NCBI GenBank assembly: GCA_023423065.1
Contig: JAFAGC010000070.1
Span: 46,484-110,483 of the forward strand
Source: Pseudomonadota bacterium
GTDB taxonomy: Bacteria; Pseudomonadota; Gammaproteobacteria; Steroidobacterales; Steroidobacteraceae
Length of the DNA: 64,000 nt
Direction of reading: 5' to 3'
This document shows, piece by piece, positions 8,824-16,334 of the stretch. The notes beneath the pieces are model-generated. The model ran no database searches, was not told where the DNA came from, and worked only from the letters and a program-made list of their open reading frames with translations. A program made the translations under genes and the position numbers. The stretch's first letter is position 1. Each line of letters begins with the position of its first letter.

Positions 8824-9465
8824 ATGACCGAATCCCCGTCAGCGGACCCCAGCCACGTCCACGTGGTGGTGCTCGCGGCGGGCGCCTCGACGCGTTTCGG
8901 TTCGACCAAGCAGCTCGTGCGCGTCAACGGGCGGCCGCTCATGCATACCGTGGTGAGCCGCGCGGTCGAGCTGGCGGGCCACAGCGTCACCGTCGTTCTG
9001 GGCGCTCACGCGGGCGAGCTCGCGCCGCTGCTCAAGCACACGCCGGCCTCCGTGACCGTCAACCGCAACTGGGCCGAAGGCATCGCAAGCTCGATTCGCG
9101 AAGGCGTCGCCCACGCTCCCTCGACCTCCGATGCCATCCTGTTCCTGCTCGCCGACCAGGCCGCCGTGACCACCGAGGATCTGCGCCGGCTCGTCGGCGC
9201 CTGGAAACGCAATCCGAATTCCATCGCCGTGGCGCAGTACGCCGGCAACATCGGCGTTCCGGCCATCTTCCCGCGCTGGTGTTATCGCGAACTCAACGAG
9301 CTGCGCGGCGACCGCGGCGCCCAGCCGCTGCTGCAGCGGCATCTCGATCGCCTCGTGCGTCTGCCGATGCCGAGCGCGGAGTTCGACATCGACCGGCCGG
9401 AGGACCTGCTGGCGCTCGAGGCCAACACGCCCATCAAGAGGCGCTCGCTGTCGGTCGATTCCTGA
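8824..9465 (+). CDS. MocA-like molybdenum cofactor nucleotidyltransferase family protein
   Basis: 213-aa NTP-transferase (MobA/MocA type). The N-terminal nucleotide-binding signature VVLAAGASTRFGSTKQL is followed by the LLADQAAVTTEDL segment near residue 105 with the metal-binding Asp, and a C-terminal FDIDRPEDL motif typical of MocA-like enzymes, which transfer CMP to molybdopterin for xanthine-dehydrogenase-type enzymes. The XdhC-like gene at 4315 supports this pathway, although the M48 peptidase lies between them. A different sugar-nucleotide role cannot be excluded from sequence alone. Confidence 0.8.
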   Translation: MTESPSADPSHVHVVVLAAGASTRFGSTKQLVRVNGRPLMHTVVSRAVELAGHSVTVVLGAHAGELAPLLKHTPASVTVNRNWAEGIASSIREGVAHAPSTSDAILFLLADQAAVTTEDLRRLVGAWKRNPNSIAVAQYAGNIGVPAIFPRWCYRELNELRGDRGAQPLLQRHLDRLVRLPMPSAEFDIDRPEDLLALEANTPIKRRSLSVDS

Positions 9466-9489
9466 TACATCCTCCCGCGCGCCTACTAA

Positions 9490-10245
9490 CTACCCTCCCA
9501 TCGCGAGCGCGAGCATCCGCGCCATCGGGTAGGCCAGTACCACCACGCTGCAGGGTGCCAGGCACAGCAGCAGCGCGGCCCACAACTTGAGCGGCGCGGC
9601 GCGCGCCACGTATTCGGCCCTGGCGAAGCGTTGCGCCGCGCACTGCCGCGCCTTGTCGCGCAGCACCGGCGCGAAGTCGACACCGAGCTTGTGCGCGGCA
9701 CGCAGCGCCTGCAGCAGCGAACGCATCGGCGCGAGCCCCACACGCTGGTCGAGCGCGCGCAGGATCTCGAGCGGCTCGGCCTCCACGCCCTGCTCCGCGA
9801 TGGTCCGCTGCCAGGCCCGCCGCAGCGCCCCCTCGGGCGCACGCTCCGCGCACGCGACGAACGCCGTCGACAAACTACTTCCCCCTTCGAGCGCCAACGC
9901 CAGCAGGTCCAGGTGCAGCGGCAGGTCGTCGAGCATCTCCCGCTCCACCCGCCGCCGGGCGGACGCGAGGAACTGCGGGGCAGCCGCGTACCCAATGGCA
10001 GCGGCCGACGATGCCGCCAACAATCCAATCGTCCCAAGGGAAATCGTCGCAGCCATCACCGGCGCCGCAACGAGCGCGCCGCCAGAAGCACGCGTCAGGG
10101 TCCAGTGATCCGGCGCGTCGAGCCGCGCGAGTTCGCCGAAACGCAGCGCGTCGCGAAGCTCGACGAAGCCGCGAAACCCGAACACGGAGAGCGCGACGAT
10201 TGCGCCGCCCGCCACGAGCAACACGAACGCGGGTATGCCTTCCAT
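9490..10245 (-). CDS. Type II secretion system F-domain protein, TadC-like
   Basis: 251-aa inner-membrane protein with an N-terminal helix, a pair of helices near residues 60-90, a cytoplasmic GspF domain (LPLHLDLLALALEGGSSLSTAF near the middle), and a C-terminal hydrophobic hairpin. In Tad/Flp pilus systems TadC pairs with TadB to form the platform moved by the TadA ATPase. It begins 3 bp after the tadB-like stop, so they are cotranscribed. No tadA, cpaB, rcpA or flp gene is present nearby, so function as a pilus platform depends on genes elsewhere or is lost. Confidence 0.8.
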   Translation of the reverse strand: MEGIPAFVLLVAGGAIVALSVFGFRGFVELRDALRFGELARLDAPDHWTLTRASGGALVAAPVMAATISLGTIGLLAASSAAAIGYAAAPQFLASARRRVEREMLDDLPLHLDLLALALEGGSSLSTAFVACAERAPEGALRRAWQRTIAEQGVEAEPLEILRALDQRVGLAPMRSLLQALRAAHKLGVDFAPVLRDKARQCAAQRFARAEYVARAAPLKLWAALLLCLAPCSVVVLAYPMARMLALAMGG

Positions 10246-10248
10246 GGC

Positions 10249-10770
10249 TCATACCACGGCGCGCGTGATGCGCCAGAGCAGGAAACAGCCGAGCGACTCG
10301 ACCAGCAGCACGAACAGCAGGGCTGCGTCCGGCAACCGCAGGTCGAACGCGAGCAACGTGGCCCAAAGCAGGATGGGAAGCGCGGCCGCGACCGCGGCAC
10401 GCTCGAGACCGGAGCGAGTGCGCGCCAGCATCTTGCGTTCGAACGCGACGCGCCGGCGCAAGCGCAGCCCGAGACGTTGCGCCGCATCCGCGAGCATCGC
10501 CGGGCCCAGTCGGTTCAGCTCGAGCGCGAACAGGAACGCACGCGATTCCGGCACACGATCGGAGAGCCGCGCGATGCGCTCCGCCAGCTCGGGATCGGGC
10601 TTTTCGACGGAGTGACGCCGCAACTGGTGCGCGAAGGCCTGCAGGGCCAACGCGAGTTCGCTGTCCTCGCGGCTCTGCGCGCGACGCCGCCAGGCGTCCA
10701 GCGCCGGCAGCGCCACGAGCAACGCGGCCACGAGCATCACGGCCGGCACGCCGACGCCGTCGATCACCAT
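10249..10770 (-). CDS. Type II secretion system F-domain protein, TadB-like (short)
   Basis: 173-aa membrane protein with an N-terminal helix (GVPAVMLVAALLVALPAL), a cytoplasmic F-type domain beginning ELALALQAFAHQLRRHS, and two C-terminal helices. Typical TadB is about 290-320 aa with two N-terminal helices and a longer linker, so this is a shortened version. The ATG overlaps the stop codon of the 49-aa ORF upstream and the gene is followed directly by the TadC-like gene. Assigned mainly from the F-type domain and its TadC-like partner. Confidence 0.75.
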   Translation of the reverse strand: MVIDGVGVPAVMLVAALLVALPALDAWRRRAQSREDSELALALQAFAHQLRRHSVEKPDPELAERIARLSDRVPESRAFLFALELNRLGPAMLADAAQRLGLRLRRRVAFERKMLARTRSGLERAAVAAALPILLWATLLAFDLRLPDAALLFVLLVESLGCFLLWRITRAVV

Positions 10771-10913
10771 GGCTGCACCCGCAGCGGCAGTCCGTCACGA
10801 TCCTCGAGCAGCACACCGTACGACTGCCACAAGCCGACCAGCACGAGCACGGCCAACAGCGCCGTCGCGATGCGTTCGTGTTTCGTCATGGGTTTGCGCT
10901 TCCGTGCGTCCAT
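10764..10913 (-). CDS. Small membrane protein preceding tadB-like gene
   Basis: 49-aa ORF encoding a basic start (MDARKRKPMTKHERIA), one membrane helix (TALLAVLVLVGLWQSYG) and a short periplasmic tail ending RVQPW. Its TGA overlaps the ATG of the TadB-like gene, which is good evidence of a translationally coupled gene rather than chance. I do not recognise a family; by position it could be a degenerate remnant of a Tad assembly protein. A second ATG at 10889 is an alternative start. Confidence 0.55.
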   Translation of the reverse strand: MDARKRKPMTKHERIATALLAVLVLVGLWQSYGVLLEDRDGLPLRVQPW

Positions 10914-11009
10914 GCCCCATTGAAGCGCGACGCAGGCGGCGCGGTGAATCCGACTATCCGACGCAAATGCGCAGCTTTGCCGCTTGCCACGCGGCCCGCG
11001 CGGCGCCGG

Positions 11010-11572
11010 TCATTGCGCGCTCAGGAATTTCTCGATCGCGACGAAAACGTCCGGCCCCTGCACCGTGTCGAACAAGGCCTGCGCGTGCGCGGCGCCTTCC
11101 ACCACGACGAGCTCGCGCGGCTCCGGCACGGCTTCGTATTCCTGGCGGATCCCCGCGAGCCGCAGCGTGTTCGTGCCCTGCACATCGTCACGCGCCACGA
11201 TGAACAGCTTGCGGCCCGGCATCTTCGAAACGTCATCACCCGACAGGGTCGCGCGCGATCCGAGGAACACCACGCGGTCGATCTCGCCGGGTTTCATGCG
11301 CAGCAGCGCATCGCCCGCCGCCATCCCGCCCAAACTACCGCCGACGATGGCTACAGTGCGCACGCCGCGAGTGCGCAGATAACGCGCCGCCGCGAGCAGG
11401 TCGAGATGCAGCGGCGCGGACAACGGGTCGTCCTGGCCCGGCCCCACGGACTTGCCGAAGCCGCGAAAATCCGGCGCCAGCACCGTGAAGCCGCGTCACG
11501 GTCTCGGCCGCGAATGCCGGGCCCGCTGCGACCAGCAACGCGACCACGACGGTGCGCGCGGCGGATGCCATG
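11010..11572 (-). pseudogene. Secreted alpha/beta hydrolase, disrupted by internal deletion/frameshift
   Basis: From 11572 a clear signal peptide is encoded (MASAARTVVVALLVAAGPAFA) with the start 2 bp beyond the mmsA stop. After about 27 codons the frame changes, and the rest (11483-11010) encodes the alpha/beta-hydrolase core: LAPDFRGFGKS, the nucleophile elbow VGGSLGGMAAG, and a C-terminal VEGAAHAQALFD containing the catalytic His. The usual first strands and the HG oxyanion region (about 60-80 residues) are missing between the two parts. The simplest reading is an out-of-frame deletion in a dienelactone-hydrolase-like enzyme, so a functional product is unlikely. Confidence 0.75.
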
Positions 11573-11573
11573 A

Positions 11574-13082
11574 CTATTTCATCGTCGGCATGACGAACTC
11601 GGCCGCCTGCCCTCCATCGGGCCAGCGGCTCGTGACGGTCTTCAGGCGCGTGTAGAAGCGCACACCTTCCATGCCATGCATCGCGTGATCGGCGAAGCTC
11701 GAGCGGCGCCAGCCGCCGAAACTCATGAACGCCATCGGCACCGGGATCGGCACGTTGACACCGACCATGCCGACTTCGATCGACTGCACGAACGCACGCG
11801 CGGCGCCGCCGTCGCGCGTGAACACCGACGTGCCGTTCGCGAACTCGTGGGCGTTCACCAGCCGCACCGCCTCCGCGAACGTCGGCACGCGCACCACGCA
11901 CAACACGGGCCCGAAGATCTCCTCGCGATAGATCCGCATGCCGGGCTGCACGCGGTCGAACAAACTGCCGCCGAGAAAGAATCCTCGCTCGTATCCGGGT
12001 AGTTTGAAGCCACGGCCGTCGACCACGAGCTGCGCGCCCTCCTGGACGCCGGCGTCGATGTAGCCGCACACGCGCTCGCGATGCGCCGCCGTGATGAGCG
12101 GCCCCATGTCCGCATCGCCGTTCTGCGAATGATCGATGCGCAGCTTGCGAACGCGATCCGCGAGCGCGGCGACGAGTTTGTCCGCGGCGGCATCGCCGAC
12201 CGCGACCGCGACCGAAATCGCCATGCAACGTTCGCCGGCCGAGCCGTACGCCGCGCCCAGCAACGCATCGGCCGCCAGGTTCACGTCCGCGTCCGGCAAC
12301 ATCACGAGGTGATTCTTCGCGCCGCCGAGCGCCTGCACGCGTTTACCGTGCGCAGTGCCTTCGCGCTGCACGTATTCGGCGATCGGCGTCGAGCCGACGA
12401 AACTCACGGCGTCCACCTGCGGGTGTCGCAGCAACGCGTCGACCGCGACCTTGTCGCCGTTGACGACGCCGAATACACCGGGCGGCAACCCCGCCTCCGC
12501 CAGCCACTTCGCGAGCAGCATTCCGGCGCCCGGGTCGCGCTCGGAGGGCTTGAGAATGAACGTGTTTCCGCACACGAGCGCGATGGGGAACATCCACATC
12601 GGGACCATCGCCGGAAAATTGAACGGCGTGATGCCGACCGCGACACCGACGGGCTGACGCAGGCTGTAACTGTCGATGCCGCCGCCGACGTTGTCCGCGA
12701 ACTCGCCCTTCGTGAGGTGCGGCGCACCGCAGGCGAACTCCACGACTTCGAGCCCGCGCGTCACCTCGCCCGCCGCGTCGCTCACGAGTTTGCCGTGCTC
12801 GGAGGCGATCAGCGTCGCGAGCTCCGCGCGGCGTTGCTCGAGGATTTCCTTGAACCGGAACAGGATTCGCGCGCGTTTCAGCGCGGGTGTCGCGGCCCAC
12901 GCGGGAAACGCCGCGCGCGCGGCACGCACCGCGTCATCGACTTCGGATTCCGAAGCGAGCGCGACGCGCGAGGCCACGATGCCCAGCGAAGGATTGAAAA
13001 CATCGGCCGCGCGGCCGGAATTGCCGGCCACGGCGTTTCCACCGATCCAGTGCGTATAGGTGTTTACCCGTTCGTGCGTCAT
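11574..13082 (-). CDS. mmsA: Methylmalonate-semialdehyde dehydrogenase (CoA-acylating)
   Basis: 502-aa aldehyde dehydrogenase that converts methylmalonate semialdehyde to propionyl-CoA in valine (and myo-inositol) catabolism, using NAD+ and CoA. Signatures include THWIGGNAVAG at the N-terminus, the cofactor segment ITPFNFPAMVPMWMFPIAL, and the catalytic Cys in YGSAGERCMAIS near residue 285. The C-terminal VPIPVPMAFMSFGGWRRSSF is typical of MmsA rather than of general aldehyde dehydrogenases. The ATG (MTHERVNTYTHW) is chosen by homology; the open frame extends upstream without conserved sequence. The broken hydrolase follows immediately. Confidence 0.92.
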   Translation of the reverse strand: MTHERVNTYTHWIGGNAVAGNSGRAADVFNPSLGIVASRVALASESEVDDAVRAARAAFPAWAATPALKRARILFRFKEILEQRRAELATLIASEHGKLVSDAAGEVTRGLEVVEFACGAPHLTKGEFADNVGGGIDSYSLRQPVGVAVGITPFNFPAMVPMWMFPIALVCGNTFILKPSERDPGAGMLLAKWLAEAGLPPGVFGVVNGDKVAVDALLRHPQVDAVSFVGSTPIAEYVQREGTAHGKRVQALGGAKNHLVMLPDADVNLAADALLGAAYGSAGERCMAISVAVAVGDAAADKLVAALADRVRKLRIDHSQNGDADMGPLITAAHRERVCGYIDAGVQEGAQLVVDGRGFKLPGYERGFFLGGSLFDRVQPGMRIYREEIFGPVLCVVRVPTFAEAVRLVNAHEFANGTSVFTRDGGAARAFVQSIEVGMVGVNVPIPVPMAFMSFGGWRRSSFADHAMHGMEGVRFYTRLKTVTSRWPDGGQAAEFVMPTMK

Positions 13083-13140
13083 GGCGTGCCGAGTGTAGCG
13101 CCGCCCAACAACGGAGACGAATTCGGCGATACTGTCGGTG

Positions 13141-13797
13141 ATGACCGAACCGCCCATGGAGCACAAGCAGCTGCTGAACGACATCGACCGCGCGATGTCG
13201 GAGGCGACCGACGAGAAGACCCGGGCCGAGCTCGCGCAGCTGAAGCAGCGATTGAGCACGCCGGAGATGCTCGAAATAGCGCGCGAATTGGCGACCCATC
13301 GCGATCGCGGCCGGCGGCCGCGCGATCCCGTACTGGAATTTCACGTGCCACTCGTGCCGATGGTCCTCACGGCCGCGGCCGGCGTGATCGCGACGGCGGT
13401 ATGCCTGTTCGCGGTCGCCGACGGGCTCAAGAGCCCGGTGGCGTTCCTGCTGGGCAAACCCTTCAATCCCTGGGTGGTGGCCGCCGTGGCCGGCGCGTTC
13501 GCCGTGGCTTTTGCGGCACTGTCCCTGATGCGCGGCTTTTCGGTGCGCTGCGATACGACGGGCATGTTGTCGCGCGCCCCCGGCAGGCGCTTCGGTCGCT
13601 TGCGCGTCGGTGCAATGCGCTGGGAGGACATCCGTTCGCTTGCGGAGCGCGATTCGGACCGCGTGCTCGAGGTGCACGCCGCGGACGGCAAGGTGTTCGA
13701 CATCCCCATGCGGATAACTAACTACCCCGTCCTCAAGCAGCACCTCGAGAACATGGTGCGACTGTACGGAGAATTGGGGGCAGCCCCCGTTTCCTAG
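13141..13797 (+). CDS. Membrane protein, unknown function
   Basis: 219-aa protein with an N-terminal charged, probably coiled-coil region (MEHKQLLNDIDRAMSEATDEK), two membrane helices (about residues 75-100 and 115-140) and a C-terminal soluble domain of about 75 residues (RCDTTGMLSRAPGRRFG onward), possibly PH-like. I do not recognise a named family. ATG at 13141 is used; a GTG immediately upstream is equivalent. The last codons overlap a repeated GTTTCCTAGCAAAA sequence, so the C-terminus may have been altered by that repeat. Convergent with the GNAT gene. Confidence 0.7.
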   Translation: MTEPPMEHKQLLNDIDRAMSEATDEKTRAELAQLKQRLSTPEMLEIARELATHRDRGRRPRDPVLEFHVPLVPMVLTAAAGVIATAVCLFAVADGLKSPVAFLLGKPFNPWVVAAVAGAFAVAFAALSLMRGFSVRCDTTGMLSRAPGRRFGRLRVGAMRWEDIRSLAERDSDRVLEVHAADGKVFDIPMRITNYPVLKQHLENMVRLYGELGAAPVS

Positions 13798-13812
13798 CAA
13801 AAGGGGTCAGCC
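13785..13812. repeat. Copy of the GTTTCCTAGCAAA-type intergenic repeat
   Basis: The sequence CCCCGTTTCCTAGCAAAAGG followed by GGTCAG lies between two convergent genes. The same core, CGTTTCCTAGCAAA plus a GGG(A/T)CAG extension, occurs in both arms of the 22807-22926 element. Flanking CCCC and GGGG can pair, so it could also act as a bidirectional terminator. Confidence 0.55.
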
Positions 13813-14256
13813 CTCCCGCATTGCCGCTTCCCGCAGGTGAATCAGCGGAAACGGCCGCCCCGCGGTATCGGTCGGGGAGCGCCCGATGACTTCGAATCCA
13901 TTCGCGAGATAGAACCCGAGCGCCGCGGGATTCTGCTCGTTCACATCGACGATGAGCGGGCCCTTCAACTTCCGCGCGTGCGCCAGCATGAGCTTGCCGC
14001 CACCGCAACCGATGTGATCCGGATCGATGAACAAACCCTCGAGCGAGTTGCCGCTCAGCACCATGAAGCCGATGGGCCCATCGGCATCCGTGCAGAGCAC
14101 CCAGGTCTCGAGCTTCGGCAGCACCTGCTCGCGCACCAGCGGCTCGAGCGTGCGGATGTCGTCTTCGGAAAGGAACTGGTGAGTGGCGCGCACCGAGCGC
14201 AGCCAGACCTGGACGAGCGGCTCGATCTCGCCCGGCGCGATTTCCCGGATCTTCAT
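13807..14256 (-). CDS. GNAT family N-acetyltransferase
   Basis: 149-aa acetyltransferase beginning MKIREIAPGEIEPLVQVWL, with a core segment GLFIDPDHIGCGGGKLMLAHA that takes the place of the acetyl-CoA pyrophosphate loop and the downstream NPAALGFYLANGFEVIGR that is characteristic of GNAT proteins. The loop has GCGGG where Q/RxxGxG/A is usual. Substrate unknown; the overall arrangement resembles the YjaB type. Its ATG overlaps the stop of the upstream VOC gene (ATGA), so it is the last gene of the leftward cysQ-eamA-VOC-GNAT unit. Confidence 0.85.
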   Translation of the reverse strand: MKIREIAPGEIEPLVQVWLRSVRATHQFLSEDDIRTLEPLVREQVLPKLETWVLCTDADGPIGFMVLSGNSLEGLFIDPDHIGCGGGKLMLAHARKLKGPLIVDVNEQNPAALGFYLANGFEVIGRSPTDTAGRPFPLIHLREAAMREG

Positions 14257-14621
14257 ACGCGCATGCCGGCGTAGATCGTGTGTCCCTGGTCGTCCTCGAA
14301 CACGAGCTCGCGCGTACCCCAGTCCGTGTCGCAGGGCGGCCGGATCAGCTCCACGCCCGCCTCGCGCAACCGTTCCGCGAACGCGTCGACGTCGTCGACA
14401 CCCAGGTACAGATCGAAGTGCCCTCCGTCCCTGACGAATCGCACCGATGGGTCGGTCGTGTCCACCTGCTTGAGATGAAACGCGCCGCCGCTCGAACGGA
14501 TGCCCGCGTAGAAATCCGCGTGTCGGAAAGCGAGTTCGAGCCCCACCTTCTCCGTGTAGAACCGGATGCTGCTGTCGAGATCCGTCGTGCGCAGCTGCGG
14601 CGTGATGGTCAGAACGGACAT
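14253..14621 (-). CDS. VOC (glyoxalase/bleomycin resistance) family protein
   Basis: 122-aa single-module vicinal-oxygen-chelate protein. It starts MSVLTITPQLRTTDLDSSIRFY and shows a GRF-like repeat ending LVFEDDQGHTIYAG, with metal-ligand candidates in GGAFHLKQVD, HFDLYLGVDD and ELVFEDD. Such proteins are often dioxygenases, lyases or drug-binding resistance proteins; the specific role is not determined. A strong AGGAGG ribosome-binding site overlaps the stop codon of the upstream transporter gene, which supports the chosen start. Confidence 0.85.
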   Translation of the reverse strand: MSVLTITPQLRTTDLDSSIRFYTEKVGLELAFRHADFYAGIRSSGGAFHLKQVDTTDPSVRFVRDGGHFDLYLGVDDVDAFAERLREAGVELIRPPCDTDWGTRELVFEDDQGHTIYAGMRV

Positions 14622-14629
14622 GCGTCCTC

Positions 14630-15520
14630 CTAGGCTTTCGACACCATCATGACGCCGGCAATCGTAACCGCTCCGCCGACCAGCATCGACACCAGCAGCT
14701 GCTCGCCTAACAACAACACGCTGATCGCGACCCCGAACACGGGCACCAGGTTGTTGAAAATGCTGGTCGGACCGGCGCCGATGCGTTTGACCGACGTGTA
14801 GTACCACACGAAGGCCAACGCCGTGCCGAAAACTCCCAGGTACAGCAGCGACACGTTCACGCGCCAGTCGAAGTGCGCGGCCGTGAGGGTCGCGAACTGC
14901 GGCGCGGAGACGATGCCGAGCATCACCGCGCCCCAGAGCGCGGCGTAGTTGGTCGCCGCGAGCGGCGACAAACCACCGAGCACCTTGCGGCCGACGACGG
15001 TGTACAGCGCCCAGGAGCTTACCGCGCCGAACATCAGCAGCTCGCCCACCCCGATGCTGCCGGACGCGAGACTGGGAAGATCGCCGCGCGACACGACTAT
15101 CGCAACGCCCAGCAGCGCGATGACGACACCCAGCCAGCGGCGCGGGCTCAGGCTCTCGCGCAGCGCCAGGGCCGAGATCGCGATCGTGATGGCGGGATTC
15201 AGCGCGATGATCAGCGCGGCGCGGCTCGCCGGCAGCCGATCGAGCGCTCCCATGAAGAACAGGTTGTACGCGAAGACGCCGAACAGGCCGAGCACGAACG
15301 TGCCCATCCACTGCCGGCGCGTGAGTTTCGGCAGACCGCCTTCGAGCGCGAACGCCGCGACCAGCAATGCGATGCAGGCGACCACATACCGCGCGAACGA
15401 ACCCATGAGCGGCGTCAGCGACGCGACGACGATCTTGCCGCCGACGAACGTGCCGCCCCAGATCGCGGGCACGGCGATGAGCCGCGCGTAATCCGCGCCG
15501 CGCGGTCGGGTATCGCTCAC
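14630..15520 (-). CDS. EamA/DMT-superfamily transporter
   Basis: Ten-helix membrane protein (296 aa) made of two EamA repeats; the first begins IAVPAIWGGTFVGGKIVVAS and the second ELLMFGAVSSWALYTVVGRK. Family members export amino acids, nucleobases or other metabolites. The GTG start at 15520 (VSDTRPRGADYARL) is chosen because the first helix follows directly; a longer open frame upstream lies within cysQ. A 26-bp tandem duplication covers this start region and separates it from cysQ. Confidence 0.85.
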   Translation of the reverse strand: MSDTRPRGADYARLIAVPAIWGGTFVGGKIVVASLTPLMGSFARYVVACIALLVAAFALEGGLPKLTRRQWMGTFVLGLFGVFAYNLFFMGALDRLPASRAALIIALNPAITIAISALALRESLSPRRWLGVVIALLGVAIVVSRGDLPSLASGSIGVGELLMFGAVSSWALYTVVGRKVLGGLSPLAATNYAALWGAVMLGIVSAPQFATLTAAHFDWRVNVSLLYLGVFGTALAFVWYYTSVKRIGAGPTSIFNNLVPVFGVAISVLLLGEQLLVSMLVGGAVTIAGVMMVSKA

Positions 15521-15565
15521 GACGCGCGGCCCCGCGCGATGCTCACGACGCGCGGCCCCGCGCGA
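15515..15565. repeat. 26-bp tandem duplication across the cysQ-eamA junction
   Basis: The 25-26 base unit starting GCTCACGACGCGCGGCCCCG occurs twice back to back (15515-15540 and 15541-15565). Each copy carries a minus-strand GTGAGC. The copy nearer cysQ provides the cysQ stop (TGA overlapping GTG) and the other provides the transporter GTG start, so the duplication has pulled apart what was probably an overlapping stop/start pair. Confidence 0.85.
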
Positions 15566-16334
15566 CGCCACGAGCGACAAAGTCGCCGTTGCGGAAGCCC
15601 GGCTTGCCGTAACGGAACGGCGCACCCTCGAGATCCGTGACGCGTCCACCCGCCGCCATGAGCACGGCCTGCCCCGCGGCGGTGTCCCACTCCATCGTGG
15701 TGCCGACGCGTGGATAGATGTCGGCCTCGCCGGCCGCCACCAGGCAGAACTTGAGCGACGAGCCGATCGAACGGAACTCCTTGATCGGGTAGTTGGCGAG
15801 CAACGCATCCGTCTCCGGCGTGCGATGCGAACGCGACGCGACGGCCGTGAGGCCATCGGCCGGCTCGGGGCGCGCGCGGATCGGGGTGCCGAATGACGGC
15901 ATCGTGCCATCGGGATCCGCATCGATGCGCCCCGCTCTCCCGGCGCGCACGTCACCCCAGTACAACTCGTGCCGCGCGGGCGCGAACACGACGCCGAGCA
16001 CCGGCTCACCGGCCTCGATCAGCGCCACGTTCACGGTGAATTCGTCGCGATGACTCACGAACTCGCGCGTGCCGTCGAGCGGATCGACCAGGAAGAACCG
16101 ATCCGCGATGACCGGCACCTTGCCCGCGGCCACGGCCTCTTCCGCGACCACCGGCACGTCGGGCGCGATGACCGCGAGATCCTCGAGGATGATCTTCTCA
16201 GCGGCCTCGTCGGCGATCGTGACGGGCGAGGCATCCGCTTTCTCCCTCACGGTGAATCCCTGCGCGTATACGGCCATGATCGCGCCGCCGGCGCGCTGCG
16301 CGGTGTAGATGAGGGACTGCAGCAACGGAATCAT
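15543..16334 (-). CDS. cysQ: 3'(2'),5'-bisphosphate nucleotidase CysQ
   Basis: 263-aa inositol-monophosphatase-family enzyme that removes the 3'-phosphate from PAP/PAPS and so protects sulfate assimilation. Metal-binding motifs are VAEEAVAA (E near residue 65), DPLDGTREF near residue 84, and WDTAAGQAVLMAAGG near residue 213. Length and order match CysQ. The ATG overlaps the malQ stop (ATGA), so it is coupled to the glycogen operon although the function is unrelated. The C-terminal residues are set by the tandem duplication. Confidence 0.92.
   Translation of the reverse strand: MIPLLQSLIYTAQRAGGAIMAVYAQGFTVREKADASPVTIADEAAEKIILEDLAVIAPDVPVVAEEAVAAGKVPVIADRFFLVDPLDGTREFVSHRDEFTVNVALIEAGEPVLGVVFAPARHELYWGDVRAGRAGRIDADPDGTMPSFGTPIRARPEPADGLTAVASRSHRTPETDALLANYPIKEFRSIGSSLKFCLVAAGEADIYPRVGTTMEWDTAAGQAVLMAAGGRVTDLEGAPFRYGKPGFRNGDFVARGVARGRAS

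Noticed and set aside
13083..13259. N-terminal extension of mmsA
   Set aside because: Extra residues show no similarity to the family, which begins near the ATG at 13082.
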